Source: Myxococcales bacterium
GTDB taxonomy: Bacteria; Myxococcota_A; Polyangia; Polyangiales; Ga0077539
DNA length: 50,624 bases
Reading direction: 5' to 3'
NCBI GenBank assembly: GCA_016793325.1
Contig: JAEUKI010000001.1
Location: 1-50,624 of the forward strand
The translations under genes and the position numbers were made by a program. The notes under the pieces were generated by a model. That model did not search any database, was not told the origin of the DNA, and was given only the letters and a program-made list of their open reading frames with translations. Shown piece after piece: positions 8,946-16,856 of the stretch; position 1 is the stretch's first letter; each line of letters begins with the position of its first letter.

Positions 8946-11164
8946 CGCGCGCCTCCCTGGCGGCGCACGACCGCCGCGCGAAGGTACTCGCGCACCGCGC
9001 GCACGTCGCTCAATCGAAAGCGCGCCGCGCTCCGTCCGTTGCCGACCCGAATCGTGACCGCCGTCGGCGCGACGCGAACGGCCTCGCGAAACATCGATTC
9101 ATCGGTCGTGTCGTCGCCCACGACGACGAGCGTGGCTCCTTCGCACCGCGCGCTGATCGTCGAGACCGTCGTCGCTTTGCTCACCGAGCGCGGCCTCAGC
9201 TCGAGGACCTTCGCGCCGTCGATGATCGCGAGCTCGTCTTGCGACGCGAGCTGCTCGAGCCTCGCGCGGAGCTCGCCGAGCCGCTCGGCGACGATCTCGG
9301 CCCGCACGCGGCGGTAGTGCCACGCGATCGACCAGCGTTTCTCCTCGATGAACGCGCTCTCGAGGTCCCCGGCGACGTCCGCGATGATCGCCCGAGCGCG
9401 CGCCTTGAAGCCCGCGTCGCGCTGGATGTGGTCGCTCCACGCGTCGCCGTGTCGCGCCTTCGAGCGCGCGCCGTGCTCGGCGTAGAGCGTCACGTCGAGC
9501 CCCGCGAGCTGCGCGTCGAGCCACTCGGCGGGGCGCCCCGAGACGATGTGAACGCGGTAGCCCTCGGTCGCAGCGAGCACGCGCAAGAGCGCGCGGAGCT
9601 CGTCGTCGACGATCGCGCGGTCGGGCTTGTCCGCGAGGGAGACGAGCGTTCCATCGAGGTCGAGCACCCACTCGATGCGGTCGTGCGTCGCGAGATCGGG
9701 CGCAGACGCGACGGTCGTCGCCGCGGGCTCGTGCTGCAGGAGCGCGTCGATGAAGCGCCCGCTCCAACGGTCGAGCGGGTTGGCTTCGATCGCCGCGACG
9801 AGGCGCTTCATGCGCGCGTCCCGCTCGGCCTCGCTCATCGTGAGGGCCGATACGATCGCGTCGGCGACCTCGTCGATGTCGTACGGATTGACGCGGATCG
9901 CGTCGGACAAGATGTCCGCTGCGCCTGCGAATTCGCTGAGAACGAGCGCTCCAGCGGGCGCTCTCTGCGTGGCGCAGTACTCCATCGCGACGAGGTTCAT
10001 CCCGTCGCGCAGGGGCGTCACGAGCATCACGTCGGCCGCCGCGTACAGCGCGCAGAGCTCGTCGAACTCGAGCCCCTTGTGGAGCATGTGAATCGGGACT
10101 CGATCGGGCGTCCCGTGCGTCCCGTTGATGCGACCGACGATCGCGTCGACGGACTGTCGATACTCCGCGTACGCCTCGATGTTCTCTCGCGACGGGACCG
10201 CCACTTGAACGAACTGCGCTTCTTGCGCGAGCGCGGGATAGCGCTGCAACAGTCGTTCGATCGCGAGCAGCCGTCGCGGGATGCCCTTGCTGTAGTCCAA
10301 GCGATCGACGCCCAAGATGATCTTGCGCCCCGCCGCGCTCGCGCGAAGCTCGTCTGCGCGCTGCGCGGCTTGCTCCGTCCGCGCCCCGCGCCTCCATCGC
10401 TCGATGTCGATGCTGATCGGAAACGCGCCCACGCGCACCGATCGCCCGTCCCACTGAAGCTCGTCGTGATCGATGTCGGCGCCGAGGACCTCCGCCGCGG
10501 TGACCGCGAAGTGGTGCCCGTAGCTCTCGGTGTGAAATCCCACGAGGTCCGCGCCCATCACGCCGCGCAAGAGCTCTTCGCGCCACGGGAGCACGCGAAA
10601 CACCTCGTGCGACGGAAACGGAACGTGCAGAAAGAACCCGATCCGCAGGTCTGGCCGCAGCGCTCGCAGCCGCTCGGGGACGAGAAACAACTGGTAGTCG
10701 TGAACCCACACGAGCGACGCAGGCGGCGCCGCTTCGGCCACGGCGCGCGCGAAGCGATCGTTGACCGAGCGATACGCGTTCCACGATTGCGTCGAGTCGA
10801 GCTGAACCTTGTCGACGAAGTAGTGAAGGAGCGGCCACAAGACCCCGTTGGCGAAGCCCTCGTAGTAGTCCGCGTATTCGTCGGGAGGGACCGCGATCTC
10901 CGAGAGCCCTCGCGCGCGCAGCGCTTCTTTCACCGACGCGTCGTGCGCGCCGTGATCGCTCACGCCGAGCGTCCCGAGCCACTGCCACCGCTGCGCGCGA
11001 TGAACGCTCGAGACCGCCGTCGCGAGCCCCCCTGCTGACATCGTGACTCGCACCTCGCCTCGATCGACGCTCACGCCGATCGGAAGACGATTGGATACGA
11101 GCACGACAGGCGTCGTGTTGCCTCCGCTGCTCATGCTCGAGGCTGGTTGCACGTACGAGGCCAA
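8942..11164 (-). CDS. Fused trehalose-6-phosphate synthase/phosphatase
   Basis: 740 residues, two enzymes in one chain. Residues about 18-480 are an OtsA-type GT20 synthase that joins UDP-glucose and glucose-6-phosphate: VVLVSNRLPIGV, the GGLATAV loop, VWVHDYQLFLVP, GVDRLDYSKGIPRRLLAIE (285-303) and TPLRDGMNLVAMEY. Residues about 496-740 are an OtsB-type HAD phosphatase: LDLDGTLVSLADKPD with the nucleophile in DLDGT, HIVSGRP and GDDTTDESMF. Together they make trehalose from sugar phosphates, an osmoprotectant and desiccation protectant. Eukaryotic-style bacterial fusions of this kind are known. It heads an operon with the GH15 gene and follows the Usp-like gene by 6 bp. Confidence 0.92.
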   Translation of the reverse strand: MASYVQPASSMSSGGNTTPVVLVSNRLPIGVSVDRGEVRVTMSAGGLATAVSSVHRAQRWQWLGTLGVSDHGAHDASVKEALRARGLSEIAVPPDEYADYYEGFANGVLWPLLHYFVDKVQLDSTQSWNAYRSVNDRFARAVAEAAPPASLVWVHDYQLFLVPERLRALRPDLRIGFFLHVPFPSHEVFRVLPWREELLRGVMGADLVGFHTESYGHHFAVTAAEVLGADIDHDELQWDGRSVRVGAFPISIDIERWRRGARTEQAAQRADELRASAAGRKIILGVDRLDYSKGIPRRLLAIERLLQRYPALAQEAQFVQVAVPSRENIEAYAEYRQSVDAIVGRINGTHGTPDRVPIHMLHKGLEFDELCALYAAADVMLVTPLRDGMNLVAMEYCATQRAPAGALVLSEFAGAADILSDAIRVNPYDIDEVADAIVSALTMSEAERDARMKRLVAAIEANPLDRWSGRFIDALLQHEPAATTVASAPDLATHDRIEWVLDLDGTLVSLADKPDRAIVDDELRALLRVLAATEGYRVHIVSGRPAEWLDAQLAGLDVTLYAEHGARSKARHGDAWSDHIQRDAGFKARARAIIADVAGDLESAFIEEKRWSIAWHYRRVRAEIVAERLGELRARLEQLASQDELAIIDGAKVLELRPRSVSKATTVSTISARCEGATLVVVGDDTTDESMFREAVRVAPTAVTIRVGNGRSAARFRLSDVRAVREYLRAAVVRRQGGAR

Positions 11165-11170
11165 CGCGGC

Positions 11171-11734
11171 TCACGTCGGAACGATCGCGACCGAGCTCTC
11201 CGCGCGATCGATCAACCGCGAGCAAAAACACTGTCGAATACGCTGAAGCGCGCGGATCGTACCCGCGCTCGCGACGATCAAGACCGCGCGTCGAGCGAAG
11301 GCCCAGTCCGTGATGGACGCGACGGGATCGCTCGTGACCATGACCTCGACGTCCCCGCTGTCGAGCGTCGGATCCATGCGCGTGAGTCGCTGCCGCTCGC
11401 TGCGCTCGATCACGTCCGTCGCGCAATGCGCAGGAGCCTCCGTCGTCACGAGCAACGGTGGCTCGACGGCGCTCGCGACGAGGAGCGACCGTTCACAAGT
11501 GCTCGCCGCGCGCTGCGCCCAACGAAGCGCTCTTCCGCGCCGCGCCGCGACGACGATCGGCCCCTCTGCGTTCGTCGCGGGCGCTTGCTCCTTGGCGACC
11601 AACACAACCGTGCGAGACGCCCGCGCGAGCGCGACACACGCTCGCGCGCTCAACGCACCAGCGCTGACGACGACCGGACGATCGACGCTGACCGTGCTCA
11701 GAGGGCGAAGCGCCAGAGAGAGTAGGTCTCGCAC
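11171..11734 (-). CDS. UspA-like protein, diverged
   Basis: 187 residues. The layout is Usp-like: a first strand (RPVVVSAGALSARACVALA), a basic middle, and an ending (ILVASAGTIRALQRIRQCF then SSVAIVPT) that matches the usual Usp ending of glycine loop, arginine-rich helix and PVLVV strand. The ATP loop is not canonical, so nucleotide binding is doubtful. It lies 6 bp before the trehalose synthase and is probably the first gene of the usp - otsA/otsB - GH15 operon. An uncharacterised stress factor is the most I infer. Confidence 0.5.
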   Translation of the reverse strand: MRDLLSLALRPLSTVSVDRPVVVSAGALSARACVALARASRTVVLVAKEQAPATNAEGPIVVAARRGRALRWAQRAASTCERSLLVASAVEPPLLVTTEAPAHCATDVIERSERQRLTRMDPTLDSGDVEVMVTSDPVASITDWAFARRAVLIVASAGTIRALQRIRQCFCSRLIDRAESSVAIVPT

Positions 11735-11912
11735 GGTACGCGCGCGTTGCGTCTCCCGTGCCGAACGGGATCTACTGCGACCAACCGCGTGCTCCGACGG
11801 CGATTGTTCTCGTCCCGCGCCGCGCGAAGGCAGAGCATCTTCAACCCGCGGGGACTATTTTGTCGCACAGTGCGGCGTGATTCGACAGTCGCTAGACGTT
11901 CTTGAATAGGGG

Positions 11913-12404
11913 ATGATGAATTCAATGGCCCGTTCGTCACGACCGCCGCCGCCGCCGAAGCGACCCTCGAAGAAGCTCGTCGATCGAGAGGCGCTCGAGA
12001 GCGTCCTCGAGACGCTCGTCGAAGATCCCCACGAGCGCGAGTTCATCGCGCGATGCATCGCGCGCGAGGGCCCGCCGCACCATCAAGCGGCGAGCTACGC
12101 GCTCTTGCGCCTGCTCGCGGAGGTCTCTCGACGCATGGGCGCGGTCGCCTCTCCCGCCTCGCGAGGAAAGCGCACGCGCGTCCACGTCGCGCCGCACCAC
12201 GCCCGCGACGACGATGACGAGCGGGAGTTTTCGCTCGCGCTCCCCGAGGGCGCGCTCGCGCGGATCGAGCCCGATCCCAAGAGGCGCGCGGCGTTCGAAG
12301 ACGCGCTCCTCGACGGGCCGACGCACCACGCGCTCGCCAACGTGGCGATGGTCGCGCTGATCGAAGCGATCCTCGTCGAGCTCGATCGTCGAGGTGAGCG
12401 TTGA
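11913..12404 (+). CDS. Hypothetical protein, first of a three-gene unit
   Basis: 163 residues, unrecognised. It starts MMNSMARSSRPPPPPKRPS with a proline-rich basic head, followed by a helical body with His-rich and acidic patches (VAPHHARDDDDEREFSLALP) and a hydrophobic helical end (HALANVAMVALIEAILVEL). An AGGGG site lies just before ATG 11913; ATG 11928 is an alternative. Its TGA overlaps the TTG start of the next gene by 4 bp, so both are probably co-translated. No function is proposed. Confidence 0.6.
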   Translation: MMNSMARSSRPPPPPKRPSKKLVDREALESVLETLVEDPHEREFIARCIAREGPPHHQAASYALLRLLAEVSRRMGAVASPASRGKRTRVHVAPHHARDDDDEREFSLALPEGALARIEPDPKRRAAFEDALLDGPTHHALANVAMVALIEAILVELDRRGER

Positions 12405-13057
12405 GCGCTGCCTCGTCCAACGGCCCTTCGCCGATCGTCGACAGCTTCTTCGCAGCAGCACAAGAGCTCGGAATGTGGACGGCCTCGCGCCTCTATCTCC
12501 GCGAGATGACGCGAGAGGGCGGCGCGCCAGCGATCGAGGCCGCGCGCGAGCTCTTGGGCCAGCGCTTTCCGATCTTCGACGCGGCAGCGAGCGAGTGGCT
12601 CGAGTCCGACGGCGCATCGTCGATCGACATTCCAGCGGCGCTCCGCGCGCTCGAAGGTGTCGCTCGGCTGTTAGTCGTCGGCGTCGACGTCGACCCGCTC
12701 GACGCGCTCGTCGACGGCGTCGACCCTGCGACTCGCATCGGACTCGTCGCGGGCGTCGGCGAGCTCTCTGGCGACCTCTCGCGCGTGTTGGCCAACTATC
12801 AGGGCCGCGTCGCCCTCGTCGGCCTCGCGGATGTTCCTCGCTGGATCGGCCGAAAGAGCGCACTCGCCACGGTTGTGTACGGCGTCGACTCGAACGACAT
12901 GGCCTACACGAGCCTCGCGTGGTTGCGCGTCCTCGGCCCCGACACTCGAACACAGTTTCGAACGCTCCTCGGCATCAACGTGCTCGAGCGCTCTCCTTCG
13001 ATTCACCCTCGTTGGGTCGTCGCGACGCCCGCCGATGACTTCAGCGCGCTGGTGTGA
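12401..13057 (+). CDS. Hypothetical protein, coupled to its neighbours
   Basis: 218 residues from a TTG start that overlaps the preceding stop (TTGA). The N-terminal 90 residues are helical (VDSFFAAAQELGMWTASRLYL). The C-terminal part alternates hydrophobic strands and helices, RLLVVGVDVD, RIGLVAGVGELSG and GRVALVGLADVPRWI, as in a Rossmann-like or receiver-like fold, though no nucleotide-binding loop is clear. The transporter gene starts 6 bp after its stop, so it may serve or regulate that transporter. Family unknown. Confidence 0.6.
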   Translation: MSAASSNGPSPIVDSFFAAAQELGMWTASRLYLREMTREGGAPAIEAARELLGQRFPIFDAAASEWLESDGASSIDIPAALRALEGVARLLVVGVDVDPLDALVDGVDPATRIGLVAGVGELSGDLSRVLANYQGRVALVGLADVPRWIGRKSALATVVYGVDSNDMAYTSLAWLRVLGPDTRTQFRTLLGINVLERSPSIHPRWVVATPADDFSALV

Positions 13058-13063
13058 TTCGCC

Positions 13064-14392
13064 ATGGCAACGATCACCCTCTCTGCCGTGCTTCTGCTCG
13101 CGATCGTCGCGCAGGCGATCGTTCCGCGCATGCGCGTGACCATCCTCGTGCTCGGCGCGGTGCTCGCGCTCGTGTTGGTGGGGCTCCTGCGCGTCGCGAC
13201 CGCAAAGGCTGTGCTCGCGTCCGTCCCGTGGGACGTCCTCGTGATCCTTGTGGCGCTCGGAGCCCTCTCGGATCTTCTCGCGTCCGCCAGACTCTTCGAC
13301 GTGCTCGCGGTCCGCGCGGCTCGGCTCAGCGCCGGAGATCCCACGCGGGTCCTCGTCGTCTTCGCCGTCGGGATGTACCTCGCGTCGGGGCTCGTCAACA
13401 ACCTCACCGCGCTGCTCCTCGTGCTGCCGGTTCAGCTCGTGCTGCTGCGATTGCTGGGCGCGGATCAACGGTACGTGCGCTGGTCGATGGGCGCGCTGCT
13501 CGTCGCATGCAACCTGGGCGGCGCCGCGACTCCAATCGGAGATTTTCCGGCGATTTTGCTGCTCTCGCGCGGCGGGATGAGCTTCGGTTCGTACTTGTCT
13601 CGGGCGCTCCCGTCCACCGCGCTCGCGCTCGTCGCGATGCTGATCATCGTCGTCAGCGTCGTGCGCCCTGCGCGAGACATGGTCCGCGACGCGCTCGCGC
13701 AGCGGCTCACCGTCGCGACGGTGACGCACTTGTATCGGCGCGTGCGCGTCGATCGTAGGAGGCTGACGCCTGCGGCGCTCGCGCTCAGCGCCATGCTCGT
13801 CGCGTGGTTCGTCGCGCCGCCGGCGAGCGCGCTCTCGCCAGAGGTCATCGCATGGCTCGGCGCCGCGCTCGCCCTCGTGGCCGTCGGCGTAAACGGCGAA
13901 GAGGTCACTCGAAAGAGCCTGCAGGCCGAAGCGGTCCTGTCGTTGCTCGCGCTGTTCGTCATGGTGGGCTGCGTTCGAGAGACCGGCGCGTTCGCGGCGC
14001 TCGCGCGCGCGCTCGCCCTGGCGTCGATGCCGCCGCTGCTCAAGTTGCTGCTGTTCTTGGCGTTGACGAGCGTCGTGACCGCGCTCTTCTCTGCCGGTCC
14101 CAGCATGGCTGCGCTCGTCGAAGTCGCCGAATCGCTCGCTCGAACGCTGCCTCCCGCCACGGTGTACGTCGGGCTCGCGCTCGCGGTGTGCGCAGGGAGC
14201 TCGCTGTTGCTCACCGCGGCGACGTCTGGCCCGCTCGCGCAAGCGCTCGTCGAGAGCGCTGGACTGCGGACGCCGGACGGACACCCGCTGCGCTTCGACT
14301 TTCGCGCGCACCTCGGGGCCGGGATGATCGGCTACGCAGTGACGCTCGGCGCGGCGTTCGCGTTCGTCTTCGTGAGCATGGCCGTGCGCTGA
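13064..14392 (+). CDS. IT-superfamily ion transporter (ArsB/NhaD/DASS type)
   Basis: 442 residues with about 11-12 hydrophobic segments. The repeated hairpin motifs of the ion transporter superfamily are visible: MYLASGLVNNLTALLLVLP near residue 105-124 and CNLGGAATPIGDFPAILLLS near 148-167, with a second-half counterpart SVVTALFSAGPSMAALVEV. Family members move arsenite, Na+/H+, sulfate or dicarboxylates across the inner membrane. The sequence does not fix the substrate; with no arsenic genes nearby and several antiporters in the window, a cation/proton or organic-anion role is as likely as arsenite. Third gene of the 11913-14392 unit. Confidence 0.7.
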   Translation: MATITLSAVLLLAIVAQAIVPRMRVTILVLGAVLALVLVGLLRVATAKAVLASVPWDVLVILVALGALSDLLASARLFDVLAVRAARLSAGDPTRVLVVFAVGMYLASGLVNNLTALLLVLPVQLVLLRLLGADQRYVRWSMGALLVACNLGGAATPIGDFPAILLLSRGGMSFGSYLSRALPSTALALVAMLIIVVSVVRPARDMVRDALAQRLTVATVTHLYRRVRVDRRRLTPAALALSAMLVAWFVAPPASALSPEVIAWLGAALALVAVGVNGEEVTRKSLQAEAVLSLLALFVMVGCVRETGAFAALARALALASMPPLLKLLLFLALTSVVTALFSAGPSMAALVEVAESLARTLPPATVYVGLALAVCAGSSLLLTAATSGPLAQALVESAGLRTPDGHPLRFDFRAHLGAGMIGYAVTLGAAFAFVFVSMAVR

Positions 14393-14435
14393 GCGGCGCT
14401 GTTCGTGCGCGGCGCTACACTGTGAAGCCCCTCCG

Positions 14436-15617
14436 ATGCACCCGACGGATCTCCCCGTGGCGCGAGCGCCGTACCACCTCGGCGGCTCGCTCTCGCTCGT
14501 GCTCGTCTCGCTCCTCGTGGCCGCGCTCTTCGCGCTCGTCCTCTTCTGCATCGTCGAGCGGCGACGCGCGACGCTTCGCGCTCATCGCGAACGGCAAGCA
14601 CACACAATCAACTCGCCGCTCAGCAAGGGCCCCGCCACGGTTCGGGGAACCGTGGTCCTCGACCCGCGCGAGCCGTTCGCCGTGCAAGCGACCATCACCC
14701 AAGACGTCGTGGTGATCGAGCCTGCGCGAAACACGCGCGAGTGGCGCGAAGTGTCGCGGTCGATCGAGTCTCAGTCGTTCAAGCTCCAGACGACGACAGG
14801 CGAGATCATCGAGGTCGAGACGGACGAAGCAACGGTGTTTCTCTACGCGTCGCTGCGCGAGCGCGAGTGGCTCGAGCCGAAGCGACGACGATTCCGAGCG
14901 ACGGTGCGAGCGGGCGACACCGTGAGCGTGCGCGGTCGACTTCGTCCTCGCGCGAGCTCGAACGAGAACACCTACCGGACGACGGCGGTCGCTTGGACCC
15001 TCGGCCCCGACAATCATCGACTCGAAGTCGTCGCCGACGAACCAGGTCACCGAGACGCGATGCGCGCGCGCGCCTTTGCCCGCACTGCGCTTGCGTTGAT
15101 CGTCGTCGCTGCGCCGCTCGCGCTCGCCCCGATGGCGACGTACTTCGTCCGCGCCGCGAGGGGACGCGTCGAGACCGCGGAGTATGCTGGGCGGACGGGC
15201 AGCATCAACGCTTCTGCCGGCAAGAAGCCTCGCTTGATCGTCTTCGGCGACGTCGCTGGAAGCACGCTGTCGCTCGACGTCGAAGCAGAGGACTTCAGGG
15301 CGTTCGACGCGTTCGAGCAGCGCGCACGCGTCGCGTTTCAACCCGTGCGCGCGCTTTGGGCGATGGAGGACAGCGCTGTGCGCGACGCCCGTCCGACGCT
15401 GCGGGTGTACTACGTCGCGGACGCTCCCTCGCTCAGCGTGATCGGGCCTCGCAACACCACCAACGGCCTCTGCTTCGCGCTGAGCGCGGTCATCGTGTTC
15501 GCGATCGCAACGCGCGTCGCCAAGGTGCACCGACACCGTCGCTGGTACGAAGGACCGCTGGTGCACGAGCTCGGCTTCCGCGGCCTACGAAAGCCCAGCG
15601 GCCAGCGATTTCACTGA
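14436..15617 (+). CDS. Membrane protein with a GIDE-like middle domain
   Basis: 393 residues. A helix near residues 17-42 (SLSLVLVSLLVAALFALVLF), a soluble domain of about 150 residues, a second helix near 219-238 (LALIVVAAPLALAPMATYFV) and a third near 345-362. The domain (PATVRGTVVLDPREPFAVQA ... EWREVSRSIESQSFKLQTTT, then EIIEVETDEATVFLYAS) resembles the GIDE/MULAN-type membrane module, in which an SRIESF-like stretch carries strands of a beta barrel. That assignment is from memory and moderate. The function is unknown. Its end overlaps the convergent MscS gene by 7 bp. Confidence 0.6.
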   Translation: MHPTDLPVARAPYHLGGSLSLVLVSLLVAALFALVLFCIVERRRATLRAHRERQAHTINSPLSKGPATVRGTVVLDPREPFAVQATITQDVVVIEPARNTREWREVSRSIESQSFKLQTTTGEIIEVETDEATVFLYASLREREWLEPKRRRFRATVRAGDTVSVRGRLRPRASSNENTYRTTAVAWTLGPDNHRLEVVADEPGHRDAMRARAFARTALALIVVAAPLALAPMATYFVRAARGRVETAEYAGRTGSINASAGKKPRLIVFGDVAGSTLSLDVEAEDFRAFDAFEQRARVAFQPVRALWAMEDSAVRDARPTLRVYYVADAPSLSVIGPRNTTNGLCFALSAVIVFAIATRVAKVHRHRRWYEGPLVHELGFRGLRKPSGQRFH

Positions 15618-16759
15618 TCGTTCGCGCTTCGTGCGTCGCTCGAGCGCAGCTCGACGCGCGCCGCAGGCAAGTAGCGACCGCCGTCTTCTCGCTGCAGCCA
15701 CGCGAGCAATCGCTCGCGGACTTTGCAACGAAGATCCCAGAGCGTCGCGCCGTCCTTCGCAGACACGATCGCGCGAAGCTCCACCGAACGCTCGTCGATC
15801 TGAGTCACGACGAGCCCCTTGCTCTGGCGATCCCACAGCGGCTCGTCCTCGAGGATCGCGTCGAGCGCCTCGCGCACGCGCTCGACGGGAACCGATGGAT
15901 CCGCGCGAACGAACACCGTCCCGACGAGCTCGGGCGTCGTGCGCGTCCAGTTCTGCACGGGTTGGTCGAGAAACTTCGTCACAGGAATCACGAGCCGCCG
16001 CTTGTCCCACACGCGAAGCACGACGTACGTCAGCGTGATCTCTTCGATCTGCCCCCACTCGCCTTCGAAGATGATCGTGTCGCCGAGCCGCACGGGCTGC
16101 GTGAGCGAGAGCTGCACGCCGACGAGCAGCGACGCGATCGAGCGCTGCGCCGCCACGCCGATCACCATTCCCAAGACTCCCGCGGACGCGAGCAGAGACA
16201 CGCCAACGTTGCGCACGACGTCGAACTGCAACAGCGCTACGCACAGCGCGAGAAACCCCACGATGATCGACGCGACGCGACGCAGCATGCGGATCTGCGT
16301 CGAGAGCGAACGCCTCCGGAGCGCCGCTTCGAAATCGCCCTCTGGCGCCGAGGCGCGCTCGTCGAAGAGGTCCGCGGACAGTCCGATCACGCGCACGACG
16401 AGCCACGCGGCCGCGACGATGAACGCGACGACCACGAGCTTCTCGATGAGCATCACCCATCGATCGGGGAGGTCCGCGGGCCCGAGCAGCGCGCGCGCGA
16501 GCGCCGCCGTCGCCGCGAGCCGCGACGGGCCTGGAATCGCTTCGACGACCTTGTCGTCCCATCGCACCTCCGTGCGCGCCGCGACCTTGCCGAGCAGCGA
16601 CGCCACGATCCGCGTCGCGTACTTCGAGAGAAGCCACGCCACGAGGATCCCGAGCACGAGCGCGCCCCACTGCCACAGCGCGAGCTCTCCGAACACCGTG
16701 CGCCCGAGCGCTCGGGTGAGCGCGCTCCACAACACACCGCGCTGATCTCGATCGAACAT
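15611..16759 (-). CDS. MscS-family mechanosensitive channel
   Basis: 382 residues. Three to four N-terminal helices are followed by the pore helix and beta domain of small-conductance mechanosensitive channels: SAGVLGMVIGVAAQRSIASL then LLVGVQLSLTQPVRLGDTI near residues 190-230, and GQIEEITLTYVVLRVWDKRR after it. The C-terminal alpha/beta domain ends before a basic tail. Such channels open on membrane tension and release solutes after hypo-osmotic shock, which fits the trehalose and antiporter genes nearby. The start MFDRDQRG at 16759 is the first good ATG. Confidence 0.88.
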   Translation of the reverse strand: MFDRDQRGVLWSALTRALGRTVFGELALWQWGALVLGILVAWLLSKYATRIVASLLGKVAARTEVRWDDKVVEAIPGPSRLAATAALARALLGPADLPDRWVMLIEKLVVVAFIVAAAWLVVRVIGLSADLFDERASAPEGDFEAALRRRSLSTQIRMLRRVASIIVGFLALCVALLQFDVVRNVGVSLLASAGVLGMVIGVAAQRSIASLLVGVQLSLTQPVRLGDTIIFEGEWGQIEEITLTYVVLRVWDKRRLVIPVTKFLDQPVQNWTRTTPELVGTVFVRADPSVPVERVREALDAILEDEPLWDRQSKGLVVTQIDERSVELRAIVSAKDGATLWDLRCKVRERLLAWLQREDGGRYLPAARVELRSSDARSANDQ

Positions 16760-16856
16760 CGTAGTTGGTGAATCGAGATCTACACGGCAAAAATCAAGTC
16801 AAACCGCCGTGGCAAAGCTAGAAAACGATCGCGACCGACCGACGATCGGCCAGCGC

